Assembly (NCBI GenBank): GCA_963588905.1
Contig: CAVAJF010000010.1
Span: 85,463-149,462, forward strand
Origin: Butyricicoccus_A sp963588905
Lineage (GTDB): Bacteria > Bacillota > Clostridia > Oscillospirales > Butyricicoccaceae
Length of the DNA stretch: 64,000 nucleotides
Direction of reading: 5' to 3'
The notes below the pieces were generated by a model, which searched no databases, had not been told where the DNA came from, and saw nothing but the letters and a program-made list of their open reading frames with translations. Shown here one piece after another: positions 35,686-43,448 of the stretch; positions within the stretch are counted from its first letter, which is position 1; every line of letters begins with the position of its first letter. A program made the position numbers and the translations under genes.

Positions 35686-35709
35686 GTCAATTCCCTCTCT
35701 ATGGCATCA

Positions 35710-35752
35710 ATTATAACAATATTTACATTCAATTTCAATCATTATCAATCAT
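35710..35752 (-). promoter_or_regulatory. fru operon promoter with tandem FruR-type repeats
   Basis: Minus-strand TTGAAA (35733-35738), 17 bases, TATAAT (35710-35715). Two copies of ATGATTGA, 10 bases apart (plus-strand TCAATCAT at 35735-35742 and 35745-35752), lie over the -35 box, as expected for DeoR-type operators. The rest of the gap up to 35874 is AT-rich without a gene. Confidence 0.75.
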
Positions 35753-35874
35753 TTTTGTGCAACTTTTTGACCAACTTTGAGAATTTGAACTTTTTCCCAT
35801 CGTTATAGTCATATTTTTAACAATTTTAATAAAATCATTTCCAAAAAATTGCACAAAAGTCGATCCCTCTATGC

Positions 35875-35909
35875 ACAAAAAAAGCGAGAGCACCGCGGTG
35901 CTCTCGCTT
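35875..35909 (-). terminator. Terminator after the HisD/HpsN-like gene
   Basis: Perfect 12- to 13-bp stem AAGCGAGAGCACC/GGTGCTCTCGCTT with essentially no extra loop, followed by TTTTTTTGTG on the minus strand. Confidence 0.9.
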
Positions 35910-35921
35910 CAATATGTTCAT

Positions 35922-37193
35922 TTACTTCAATCTTTCCACACGCAGGCGAACCGAATCGCGGTGTGCCGGAAGGCCTTCAATGTTGGCAAAGTTCATCGTC
36001 GGCTGTGCCAGATTCAAGCAGCCCTGCTGGCTGACAAACTGGTGGAACGGGGTCTTGATAAAGGTTCCAACCCAAACGCCGTTGGAATAGCGTGCCGTTC
36101 CCATCGTCGGCAAGGTGTGATTCGGACCGGAGACAAAGTCACCGAAGGCAACCGGGGCATAGTGTCCGACAAACAGAGAGCCGTAATGGCGCATCTGCTG
36201 TGCAACCTCCCGCTCGTTATCTGCCTCGATCTCCAAATGCTCCGGTGCAATCTCGTTCGCCAGATCAATGGCTTCCTGCATGGAATCTGCCAGGTAAATC
36301 GCACCATTGTCCTTCCAAGACTGACGGCATACGTCTTCTGTGTTGAGCGTAGTAATCAGACGATCCATTTCCTGCATGGTTGCATCAATGGTTGCCTGAT
36401 CAGTGCATACGAGAATGGCCTTGGAATTCGGGTCATGCTCTGCCTGTGCCAGCAAATCAATCGCCAAAAATTCCGGATCCGCGGTGTGATCGGCGACAAT
36501 CAACACTTCGCTCGGGCCTGCCAGGCTGTCAATGCCGACATCGCCCAGTACCTGACGCTTTGCCTCCGTCACAAACTTATTGCCCGGGCCAACAATCAGA
36601 TCGACCTTCTTGATGCTCTCCGTGCCGTAAGCAAAGGCAGCAACCGCCTGTGCGCCACCCATGCAGTAGATTTCATCGGCACCGGCAATATCCATAGCGA
36701 CCAAAACAGCCGGATGAATCGTGCCATAACCAGCATATGCCGGAGAACAAGCGCAGACTTCCTTGACACCGGCAGCCTTTGCCGTCACAATGCCCATCAG
36801 TGCCGAGCTCGGCAGCGGATGACGGCCAGCCGGTACATAGCAGCCGCAGCGATCTACCGGAATCATGCGATGACCGATCTCTACGCCCTCTACGCGGCTC
36901 GGAATGTTCAGATCCTTCAGGCACTCGCGCTGCTTCTCTGCAAAGAAACGAATCTGACCCGCTGCGAAACGAATGGTCTCAATGGTCTCCTCATCAACCT
37001 GCTCATAGGCAGCCTTGACCTGCTCCGGAGAAATGCGCACGGTATCAATGTCCATATGGTCAAATTTCGCTGCATATTCAATCAGCGCCTTGTCACCGTT
37101 TGTCTGCACATTTTCAATAATGTCCATGACGGTATGTGTCAGCGCAGCATCTCTCTGGTAGGTCTTTTTCTCTGCCTGCTTTAAAATCTTCAT
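35922..37193 (-). CDS. HisD-superfamily dehydrogenase, HpsN-like (sulfopropanediol or histidinol dehydrogenase)
   Basis: 423 residues from the ATG at 37193, chosen because AGGAGG lies 10 bases upstream. Zinc- and NAD-dependent fold of histidinol dehydrogenase: Y-V-P-A-G-R, V-G-P-G-N-K-F-V, A-G-P-S-E-V-L, Q-A-E-H-D, and a C-terminal G-L-P-A-H-R. Several positions deviate from true HisD and resemble HpsN (R-2,3-dihydroxypropane-1-sulfonate dehydrogenase): G-R-H-P-L-P near the start, and A-R-Y-S-N-G-V-W-V-G-T-F-I-K-T where HisD has a S-G-L-S-V-D-D-F-type segment. The gene is alone, with no his genes nearby. I favour a catabolic polyol-type dehydrogenase over histidine synthesis; not proven. Confidence 0.75.
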   Translation of the reverse strand: MKILKQAEKKTYQRDAALTHTVMDIIENVQTNGDKALIEYAAKFDHMDIDTVRISPEQVKAAYEQVDEETIETIRFAAGQIRFFAEKQRECLKDLNIPSRVEGVEIGHRMIPVDRCGCYVPAGRHPLPSSALMGIVTAKAAGVKEVCACSPAYAGYGTIHPAVLVAMDIAGADEIYCMGGAQAVAAFAYGTESIKKVDLIVGPGNKFVTEAKRQVLGDVGIDSLAGPSEVLIVADHTADPEFLAIDLLAQAEHDPNSKAILVCTDQATIDATMQEMDRLITTLNTEDVCRQSWKDNGAIYLADSMQEAIDLANEIAPEHLEIEADNEREVAQQMRHYGSLFVGHYAPVAFGDFVSGPNHTLPTMGTARYSNGVWVGTFIKTPFHQFVSQQGCLNLAQPTMNFANIEGLPAHRDSVRLRVERLK

Positions 37194-37221
37194 AATAGGA
37201 ATTCCTCCTGCATGGTATGTC

Positions 37222-37257
37222 AAAGATACTTTTATCCATCAAAGTATCTTTATTATA
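37222..37257 (-). promoter_or_regulatory. Promoter and large inverted repeat before the HpsN-like gene
   Basis: Perfect 11-base inverted repeat AAAGATACTTT (37222-37232) / AAAGTATCTTT (37241-37251), abutting TATAAT (minus strand, 37252-37257). The repeat covers the start site, a repressor-type position. Another GGATACTTTT half-site occurs upstream near 37280. The -35 region is poor. The regulator is unknown. Confidence 0.6.
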
Positions 37258-37331
37258 GACGATTCCACGCGAAAAAAAAAGTATCCGCATGAAACTTTTC
37301 CTGCTATTGCCGCAAAATCAAAAGATTGCAC

Positions 37332-37360
37332 AAAAAAGCACGCGGGAACGCGTGCTTTTT
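37332..37360 (-). terminator. Terminator after the XRE regulator gene
   Basis: Stem AAAAAGCACGCG/CGCGTGCTTTTT with a GGAA loop; T-rich on both strands. Confidence 0.85.
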
Positions 37361-37387
37361 GCATTTGTTATGTCTGTGCATGTTATC

Positions 37388-38155
37388 TTATCTCTTCTTA
37401 TATAGTACCAATTCCGGATTCAACCCGTCTTTTTCATACGTGCACACAAGCAGAAAATCCATGCCGGCAATCACGCCAAAACATCGCTCTCCGCCAAATT
37501 CGCAGGCAAGCTGATTGCCGAGATATGTCTTTTGGTCATCTAAAAATTTTACTGATTTGCCGTTTGGTAGGATATACGCAAGGTTCACCGTCTTTCCATC
37601 CAACGCATACAGTGTTTCAACCGTCGGCAAGCCTTCTATATGCAGTTCGTTTATTTCCTTTATCAGTTGGTTCTTAAATTCCTCAAATTGTCCATTGTCA
37701 CTGAGTGCATCGTAATGTTTCCAATAATTCAGCGTCGGAAGCAATGTTTTGAGATACGAACGAGCCTGTTGCTCGGTAAAATTTTCGTTTACCATGTTCT
37801 TGACACAAACATCAATCAAATCGTCCATCTTGTGATAGGTATAGGTTCCATCGGCATAACACCACTTGCAATAGTCCTCGTTTAGGGAACCGTCATGATC
37901 TCGGCCAATGATTGCATCATCTTCCATCGGCATTCCGCAGCACTGACAAATCAGTTTTCTCGGAGCCCCCAAAAGCGTGTTGATGGAAACATCAAATACT
38001 TGGGAAAGCAGCTTCAATGTTTCGGTATTCGGAACGGTCTCTCCGGTTTCCCAACGCGAAACAGCCTGCCTTGTCACAAAGACCTTTTCTGCCAGTGCAT
38101 CTTGCGACATGCCGTTTTTCATGCGAAGTTGATAGAGTACCTCTTTGGTGTTCAT
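37388..38155 (-). CDS. XRE-family regulator with zinc-ribbon domain
   Basis: 255 residues from the ATG at 38155 after AAGGAGGTGCTTTCT. N-terminal Cro/CI helix-turn-helix (about 5-60; L-A-E-K-V-F-V-T-R-Q-A-V-S-R-W-E-T-G). This is followed by a zinc-ribbon of the 'putative zinc ribbon' type with C-Q-C-C-G-M-P-M and C-K-W-C, and a helical part with F-T-E-Q-Q-A-R. The last 80 residues, with Y-A-L-D-G-K-T-V-N-L-A-Y-I-L-P-N-G-K, look like an added sensor or RHS-like strand domain that I do not recognise. Target genes unknown. It has its own terminator. Confidence 0.85.
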   Translation of the reverse strand: MNTKEVLYQLRMKNGMSQDALAEKVFVTRQAVSRWETGETVPNTETLKLLSQVFDVSINTLLGAPRKLICQCCGMPMEDDAIIGRDHDGSLNEDYCKWCYADGTYTYHKMDDLIDVCVKNMVNENFTEQQARSYLKTLLPTLNYWKHYDALSDNGQFEEFKNQLIKEINELHIEGLPTVETLYALDGKTVNLAYILPNGKSVKFLDDQKTYLGNQLACEFGGERCFGVIAGMDFLLVCTYEKDGLNPELVLYKKR

Positions 38156-38240
38156 AGAAAGCACCTCCTTGTACCCATATTATAACCGGCAGCCGGTCAC
38201 GCGACAAGCAACTGGCTGTTGCCTGTCTCTGATACAAGTC

Positions 38241-38969
38241 TTATCTCCGTGTTACAACAAAGCGAAAAATATCGCTGCGCAAATAGTCAACCGTGTGCAG
38301 TACCGGAATCTCATTTTTATCAAAATATGTTTGTTCGATACATAAAACTGTGAGTTTCTCATCCTCACCGCGCAACTGTGCAACGATAGAATCACGATAT
38401 TGCGGAACCATAATATGTGCAATCGAACGCTCAATCTGAATATTTTTATCCTGTTTCAAATAAGAAAGCAAACTATCCGGCATATGTGTCGCTTTTAATT
38501 CATCCGCCAAATCACTAGGAATATAATTTGCACTATAGCAAAGCGGCTGACCATCCGCAGTGTATTTCATGCAATGGACAAAAAATACATTGAACCGTCT
38601 ATCCTGTGATTGCAAATTTAGCGCAGACGCGATTCTTTTATTTGGCATCATAATTCCCGTATCATAACTGCTATGACCTTCTCGTACACCAGAATGCTCA
38701 ATCATTCTACGTACCGTGCACAATTGAGTCAAATCCGTTTCTCTGGCCCCTGAAGGATTGACAATAAACGTTCCTACGCCATGCTTTGAACGAACAATAC
38801 CCTCCTGCCGCAGACTTTCTAATGCTTTTCTCCATGTATCACGGCTGACACCAAGGAGCTGTGCCATATGCATTTCAGCGGGCAGTCGTTCTCCTTCTCT
38901 ATATTTTCCTTGTCGACACAGCTCCAAAAATTTCTCTTTGGCCTTTATACATGACGATGCCGGTCTCAT
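38241..38969 (-). CDS. GntR/HutC family regulator with UTRA domain
   Basis: 242 residues from the ATG at 38969, following GAGGAGGCGGAAAT. N-terminal GntR winged helix (R-L-P-A-E-M-H-M-A-Q-L-L-G-V-S-R-D-T-W-R-K-A) and a UTRA-type ligand domain, as in HutC/PhnF regulators. Its ATG overlaps the stop of the MFS gene in ATGA. The pair is therefore co-translated, and it probably senses the substrate of that transporter. Ligand unknown. Codon and base use here (to about 41.2 kb) is more AT-rich than in the flanking housekeeping genes. Confidence 0.88.
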   Translation of the reverse strand: MRPASSCIKAKEKFLELCRQGKYREGERLPAEMHMAQLLGVSRDTWRKALESLRQEGIVRSKHGVGTFIVNPSGARETDLTQLCTVRRMIEHSGVREGHSSYDTGIMMPNKRIASALNLQSQDRRFNVFFVHCMKYTADGQPLCYSANYIPSDLADELKATHMPDSLLSYLKQDKNIQIERSIAHIMVPQYRDSIVAQLRGEDEKLTVLCIEQTYFDKNEIPVLHTVDYLRSDIFRFVVTRR

Positions 38970-40156
38970 ATTTCCGCCTCCTCTATGCGTTTGGAAGTAT
39001 GATATTGCTTGCTTTTGCAATACATCACATTGCGCACGGCAAGCAAAATCATTAAGAACACAAGAACATACAGCGCTCCCATGCCGATATGAATATCAAA
39101 TTTCTGCGCTAACGCGCCGATCAACGCAAGAACGGCAATCGATACGGCGCCCGGCAGCACAATAAACATACCCATACACAGCGGATACCGCTTCATCAAT
39201 GTACCGCTGTTTCCCATTGCCGTTCCGTAAAGTCCTGCCATAAATAATCCTGTTCCAATCGTTCCCATTCCAACCAAAAGCATATGATGTCCAAAAAGCA
39301 GCATGGTAAAGCAAATTGCCGTACCAATCACCATGACAGGAATCATCTGATATGGAAGAAAATGGCGAGAAATCTGCGCCGTCAGCATCCGCCCCGCAAA
39401 CAATGCAATCCAAAGCGAGGTGGCTAAAATCTGTGCTGCGGATTCAGAAACAATACCCGCATCCACAAAAAAGGTGACCAGCCATCCCATGATTGATGCT
39501 TCAAATGCCACATATGTAGACATGAGCAGTGCGCATATCCAAAATAATTCTTCCTTCAGAAATCCATAATCTGGGCGTACTTTTTCTTTTTCGATATATG
39601 CATCGCTTCCAATCGGCACCGCTACAGCATGAATTGTTTGTACCGCACCAAAGGCAACGACAATCATCAGTGCGCTTCTCCATGAAGTGCCGCATACCAT
39701 AACAATTAGCGGGGCGACACAAGCGCCAACGGCAAAAAACGCCTGCATAAAATTCAACGATCCGGTATTGCCATGCGATAAGTTGGACACAAATTGACTC
39801 GTAAAATTTGAATCTCCGCCTTTTCCGAATCCTGTCATAAGCATCGCCAAAATCAGTAAAATAGGATTTGATGTCACCATCGTAACGATCAGTCCGAGAA
39901 ATACCAAAGCTCCCAAGAATACATAGGTCTGACGGACTCCCAATCGACTGGGAAGATAACCGACAACAGCTCCCATCAGCAGAAAACCTGCCGACTGCAC
40001 AGACAACAGAATACCACTAATTTGATAATCCAACTGATATTCTGCTGAAATCATCGGCAAGACCGATCCGATAACCGTTAAAGCGATGCCCAATCCAAGC
40101 TGATTGAGACAGGTGTTGACATATAAACCACGATTTTCTTTTTTTATTGATTTCAT
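38966..40156 (-). CDS. Major facilitator superfamily transporter
   Basis: 396-residue, twelve-helix MFS protein. The opening N-T-C-L-N-Q-L-G-L-G-I-A-L-T-V-I-G-S-V-L-P and G-Y-L-P-S-R-L-G-V-R-Q-T (loop 2-3 signature) are typical. No clear substrate motif. It lies between a co-translated GntR gene and a divergent LysR gene, so two regulators of different families may act on it. AGGAGAG lies before the ATG. The direction of transport cannot be decided; sugar, sugar acid or drug are open. Confidence 0.85.
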   Translation of the reverse strand: MKSIKKENRGLYVNTCLNQLGLGIALTVIGSVLPMISAEYQLDYQISGILLSVQSAGFLLMGAVVGYLPSRLGVRQTYVFLGALVFLGLIVTMVTSNPILLILAMLMTGFGKGGDSNFTSQFVSNLSHGNTGSLNFMQAFFAVGACVAPLIVMVCGTSWRSALMIVVAFGAVQTIHAVAVPIGSDAYIEKEKVRPDYGFLKEELFWICALLMSTYVAFEASIMGWLVTFFVDAGIVSESAAQILATSLWIALFAGRMLTAQISRHFLPYQMIPVMVIGTAICFTMLLFGHHMLLVGMGTIGTGLFMAGLYGTAMGNSGTLMKRYPLCMGMFIVLPGAVSIAVLALIGALAQKFDIHIGMGALYVLVFLMILLAVRNVMYCKSKQYHTSKRIEEAEI

Positions 40157-40230
40157 GAGGAATCTCTCCTTTCGAGGTTATTATAGATTCCAGTCATAAA
40201 AATATCAAATACCTATTTTATTTTTATAAT

Positions 40231-40268
40231 ATGCTTTATAAGCATGTTATGATCTGATATACTATAAT
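40231..40268 (+). promoter_or_regulatory. LysR-type box and lysR promoter
   Basis: Perfect inverted repeat ATGCTT-TAT-AAGCAT (40231-40245), which fits the T-N11-A LysR box. It lies in place of a -35 element upstream of TATAAT (40263-40268). It sits between the divergent lysR and MFS genes and could serve both. Confidence 0.6.
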
Positions 40269-40289
40269 ACGAACAGGAGGTTATATACC

Positions 40290-41174
40290 ATGGAAATCCG
40301 AGTACTGCGCTATTTCTTAACAGTTGCCAGAGAAGAAAATATTTCACGCGCTGCGGAGCAGCTTCACATCACACAGCCTACACTTTCCCGTCAATTGATG
40401 GATTTGGAACGAGAATTACATACTAAGCTGTTTCACAGAAGCCGCAGCCGACACAGTATTACACTGACAAGAGACGGATACCGATTCCGACAGCGTGCAG
40501 AAGAAATCGTAGCTCTCGCAGACAAAACGACTGCCGAATTTACAGTATCAGACGCCGAAGCTGTTACAGGAGATATTTACATTGGTTGTACAGAAATCAT
40601 ATCCATGAATTTTATCATCCGCGCGATTCGTCAATTGCAAATCAAGCACCCGTTGATCCGGTATCATATCTTTGATGGCAACGAAAGAGATTTAACTGAG
40701 CACGTTCAAAGCGGATATTTTGATTTTGGCATTGTTGTCGGAGATGCCGATGTCACGCAATATGAATCTCTACAGTTTTCTATTACGGAACGCCGCGGTT
40801 TAGTGATGCGCAACGACCATCCACTAGCAAAAAAGGACTCCATTACGCCGCAAGATTTTCGGCATCTTTCTCTCATTATGCCTCAGCAAGAATTACAACA
40901 CGATTCCTTTACTTCTTGGCTCGGTTTTGATCCCCAGCAGCTCTCTATCCCAGTTACTTTTAATCTAGCATACAATGCCTTTCTGATGGCGGAGGAAGGA
41001 ATCGGCTGTGTGCTATGTTTGGAACCGCTTGATCGCATCCGTGACCCGCTTTGTTTCCGTCCGCTATCACCAGAATTAGATGCCCAGTCCCTGTACCTCG
41101 TCTGGAAGAAAAACCGTCCGCTTTCAAAACCCGCCAAATTATTATTAGACGAGATTCGAAAGCAGAATACATAA
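40290..41174 (+). CDS. LysR family transcriptional regulator
   Basis: 294 residues. Classical N-terminal winged helix (R-Y-F-L-T-V-A-R-E-E-N-I-S-R-A-A-E-Q-L-H-I-T-Q-P-T-L-S-R-Q) and a C-terminal two-lobe effector domain starting near residue 90 (G-D-I-Y-I-G-C-T-E). ACAGGAGGTTATATACC before the ATG. Divergent from the MFS gene, with a T-N11-A palindrome between. By the usual LysR logic it would activate the transporter gene on binding a small ligand. Confidence 0.93.
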   Translation: MEIRVLRYFLTVAREENISRAAEQLHITQPTLSRQLMDLERELHTKLFHRSRSRHSITLTRDGYRFRQRAEEIVALADKTTAEFTVSDAEAVTGDIYIGCTEIISMNFIIRAIRQLQIKHPLIRYHIFDGNERDLTEHVQSGYFDFGIVVGDADVTQYESLQFSITERRGLVMRNDHPLAKKDSITPQDFRHLSLIMPQQELQHDSFTSWLGFDPQQLSIPVTFNLAYNAFLMAEEGIGCVLCLEPLDRIRDPLCFRPLSPELDAQSLYLVWKKNRPLSKPAKLLLDEIRKQNT

Positions 41175-41176
41175 GA

Positions 41177-41206
41177 AAAAAGCACTCAAACAAGTGCTTT
41201 TCTCTA
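41177..41206. terminator. Terminator shared by lysR and the GNAT cassette
   Basis: Stem AAAAGCACT/AGTGCTTTT with a 7-base loop, A-rich before and T-rich after, so usable from both sides. Confidence 0.7.
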
Positions 41207-41221
41207 TCTGTTCGTTGCGCA

Positions 41222-41755
41222 TTATTTTTCCAAATACTTCTCCAGCATAACCAAATGCACATTTGGAATGCCATTGAATACACATGGCAAAATATCTACT
41301 TCTCGGTATTTTCGTTGTTTATAAAAATTTCTAGCAGTAACATTTCTCTCGTTGGTATCCATTCGCAAACACCGGCACGCATGTTCTATCGCATACCGCT
41401 CATAATAGGCAACAAAATCAGACCCATATCCTTTTCCTTTTACATAGGGATCAATGGCAAGCGTGTGTAAAACCATAACCTGTTGTTTTGGAATAGGAGA
41501 AGTCCATGCAGCTTGCTTATACACATCACCCTGTATCTGATTGATAATCGCCGTTCCAACAATCTTCCCGTCTGCTTCCTCAACAAACAAATCTCCTCGA
41601 ATCAGGGCAGCTTCCGCCGTTTCCTTTGTCGGATATACGCCGCGTACCCAACCAGTATATATTGTACCCTTCTCTTGTTCGATATGAATATTCTCATAAA
41701 TCTCACAGATTGCCTGTATATCTGAAGCACGCGCTTTTCGTATTTTCTGCCGCAT
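41222..41755 (-). CDS. GNAT family N-acetyltransferase
   Basis: 177 residues. The acetyl-CoA binding motif A (L-A-I-D-P-Y-V-K-G-K-G-Y-G-S-D) is near residue 100-114. The C-terminal R-M-D-T-N-E-R-N-V-T-A-R-N-F-Y-K-Q-R-K-Y motif matches RimI/YafP-like acetyltransferases. The acceptor (amino group of a small molecule, peptide or protein) cannot be told. Last gene of an AT-rich three- to four-gene cassette on the minus strand. Confidence 0.9.
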   Translation of the reverse strand: MRQKIRKARASDIQAICEIYENIHIEQEKGTIYTGWVRGVYPTKETAEAALIRGDLFVEEADGKIVGTAIINQIQGDVYKQAAWTSPIPKQQVMVLHTLAIDPYVKGKGYGSDFVAYYERYAIEHACRCLRMDTNERNVTARNFYKQRKYREVDILPCVFNGIPNVHLVMLEKYLEK

Positions 41756-41795
41756 GTACTTTTCCTTTCTGTCGAGGGTTCTCCCGTTGTCGAGA

Positions 41796-42251
41796 TTATT
41801 GTGTTCTTTGATAATCTTTCCTTTCCAGTATAACCGGAGTCACATTGCCTTTATAAAATGTATACGTTTCCCCTGCAATATGTCCTCCCATACTGCAAAC
41901 AATCTTTACAGTAGCATCACGGGCATCCATATATATTCTGTCAATTCCCATATCAAATAGTTCATCAAATGAAACCTTGGCCAACTCTGTTCCAATATGT
42001 TTTCCTCTTACAGTCGGAAATACTACAAACCGTCCCCAATGTGTTTTGTTTTCTTCCTGCCATGCGGCAGCTGCTGCATAGATTTTCCCATCTACTTTTG
42101 ATTCTGCACACCAGCATGTAGGTTTCTTGGCTAAAAACGTATCAATATCATCTGCTGGTATTCCCTGTTCGCCATGAAAAATATCTGATTGCATGGCAAG
42201 AATGCGCGGTATTTCATCTTTCGTTGCTTGTCTAAAAATCAAATTATCCAT
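41796..42251 (-). CDS. GNAT family N-acetyltransferase
   Basis: 151 residues, not closely similar to the neighbouring GNAT. The CoA-binding region is V-F-P-T-V-R-G-K-H-I-G-T-E-L-A near residue 80. The C-terminal part has Y-M-D-A-R-D-A-T-V-K-I-V-C-S-M-G-G, where a variant of the usual N-x-A-x-x-L-Y motif is expected. RBS TGGAGG lies seven T before the ATG. Substrate unknown. Sits 40 bases upstream of the other GNAT gene, probably on one transcript. Confidence 0.88.
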   Translation of the reverse strand: MDNLIFRQATKDEIPRILAMQSDIFHGEQGIPADDIDTFLAKKPTCWCAESKVDGKIYAAAAAWQEENKTHWGRFVVFPTVRGKHIGTELAKVSFDELFDMGIDRIYMDARDATVKIVCSMGGHIAGETYTFYKGNVTPVILERKDYQRTQ

Positions 42252-42286
42252 AAAAAAACCTCCATTTTACGCTTTGCAGCTGCACA

Positions 42287-42652
42287 TCATTTTCTCTTAT
42301 TCTTCGTCATTTCAAAGCTCATATCGAGTAACATTTTTATAGTATCGTCCGGCACACTGCTATTTAGCGCGATGGTAATCCAATGTTCTTTATTCATGTG
42401 GTATGCCGGGAAAATTCCATCTTGCTCCCACAAAGAAGGAATTAAAATCTTGTCACATTTAACATTTACCACAGATATGGTGTCATTGCCCGAAACTCCC
42501 AATTTACTCTTCGGAATATCCATCGCCAGAGCAAACCATTTCTTATTGTTTTCATGGCGAAATACTTCATAATCAGGATATTTAGCCCAAGGATAATCTA
42601 TTTGAGCCGTATATGTTTCTTGTATATATTGTTCTAATTCTTTGCGATTCAT
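42287..42652 (-). CDS. MmcQ/YjbR family protein
   Basis: 121 residues. Matches the MmcQ/YjbR family: P-W-A-K-Y-P-D-Y-E-V-F-R-H opening, K-W-F-A-L, the V-N-V-K-C-D motif, G-I-F-P-A-Y-H-M-N-K-E-H-W-I-T-I and a final M-L-L-D-M-S-F-E-M-T. The E. coli YjbR structure has a double-wing fold like DNA-binding proteins, but its cellular role is not established. Preceded by AAGGAGATATT and, just upstream, a perfect 12-bp hairpin. Part of the GNAT cassette. Confidence 0.9.
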   Translation of the reverse strand: MNRKELEQYIQETYTAQIDYPWAKYPDYEVFRHENNKKWFALAMDIPKSKLGVSGNDTISVVNVKCDKILIPSLWEQDGIFPAYHMNKEHWITIALNSSVPDDTIKMLLDMSFEMTKNKRK

Positions 42653-42670
42653 ATTTCTAATATCTCCTTA

Positions 42671-42765
42671 CTTCTTCAACTCGCAAGAGTTGAAGAAGTG
42701 CTCTTGTCGGGGCGTGCCTCCCCCCAAAACCTACTTGGAACACGTGCGACAAACTGGAAGTTAAT
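42671..42765 (-). other. Structured non-coding stretch with perfect hairpin
   Basis: Perfect 12-bp stem CTTCTTCAACTC/GAGTTGAAGAAG (42671-42698). The tetraloop is GCAA on the plus strand (GNRA type) and UUGC in the minus-strand mRNA. A GC-rich segment with partial pairing TTGTCG..GCGTG / CACG..CGACAA (about 42705-42752) lies beside it. There is no T-run, so it is not a simple terminator. In the minus-strand mRNA the hairpin ends a few bases before the yjbR ribosome binding site. It could be an mRNA stabiliser, small RNA or dispersed repeat. Confidence 0.5.
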
Positions 42766-42771
42766 GATATT

Positions 42772-43086
42772 TCACAACGCTGGTATCCAATAACTCAACA
42801 CGATAATTAAACATACTACGCTAGGAATAAAATACAAAAAAGACACAAACTTCTGCTTTGTTTTTACAACTACAGAGCAGAATATATTGGCTACCAAAAG
42901 TGGAATAAACCCAAATGTCAATACCATTCCAGCACTATCCCATGCTTCCGCTGGCAACATTGCATCAGGATTCGTTATTGTAACATTATAAGTAAAATAT
43001 GGAATAGCAAAATAAATCAAGCATACAACTCCAACAATATTTAATGCAATTATTAACCATGATAAAATATTCTTTGTTTGTTTCAT
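42772..43086 (-). CDS. Small integral membrane protein, 104 residues
   Basis: Start ATG at 43086 follows AGAGGTGAAGAAA; a longer open frame extends toward the tRNA but has no ribosome binding site. The protein has three hydrophobic segments (about 7-27, 50-72 and 82-102) and short charged loops. It looks like small DUF-type membrane proteins, but I do not recognise a family. No transport or enzymatic motif is visible. It is first in the AT-rich cassette, immediately downstream of the tRNA-Val terminator, so its promoter would lie near 43110-43210. Confidence 0.65.
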   Translation of the reverse strand: MKQTKNILSWLIIALNIVGVVCLIYFAIPYFTYNVTITNPDAMLPAEAWDSAGMVLTFGFIPLLVANIFCSVVVKTKQKFVSFLYFIPSVVCLIIVLSYWIPAL

Positions 43087-43213
43087 TTTCTTCACCTCTG
43101 CAAATTCCAAGTTGTTGAGTCGAGTATACCATACTCTCCAATGAAAGAATACCCATATAAGAGAACTTGGCTGTTTTACTGCGTACTCTTTTGGCATAGA
43201 GTTCTGGACAAAC

Positions 43214-43243
43214 AAAAAAGCACTCCACAAATGGAGTGCTTTT
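43214..43243 (-). terminator. Terminator of tRNA-Val
   Basis: Stem AAAAGCACTCCA/TGGAGTGCTTTT with a 4-base loop and TTTTTTG on the minus strand, two bases after the tRNA 3' end. Confidence 0.9.
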
Positions 43244-43245
43244 CA

Positions 43246-43321
43246 TGGTGGAAGTTACAGGGCTCGAACCTGTGACCCTCTGCTTGTAAGGCAGATGCTC
43301 TCCCAGCTGAGCTAAACTTCC
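43246..43321 (-). tRNA. tRNA-Val(TAC)
   Basis: 76 bases with encoded CCA. Acceptor stem GGAAGTT/AACTTCC, D-loop TTAGCTCAGCTGGGAGAGC, anticodon stem-loop TCTGC-CTTACAA-GCAGA with anticodon TAC, and T-loop GGTTCGAGCCC. The anticodon reads GUA and related valine codons. Followed by its own terminator; a common landing site for integrated DNA, with an AT-rich cassette on its 3' side. Confidence 0.97.
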
Positions 43322-43448
43322 AAGCTGGTTTGCTCTTCTCTTGAGAACGATATTTATTATACACACTCTTTTCCGTTTTGTCAACAAAAATTTTATGTTT
43401 TTTTCAAAAACAAGGAAGAAGTCTCCTTCTTCCTTGTTTTCCGCCTGT

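Noticed and set aside
35922..37193. Straightforward HisD of histidine biosynthesis
   Set aside because: No other his genes nearby, and the substrate-region motifs differ from HisD; kept as the alternative only.
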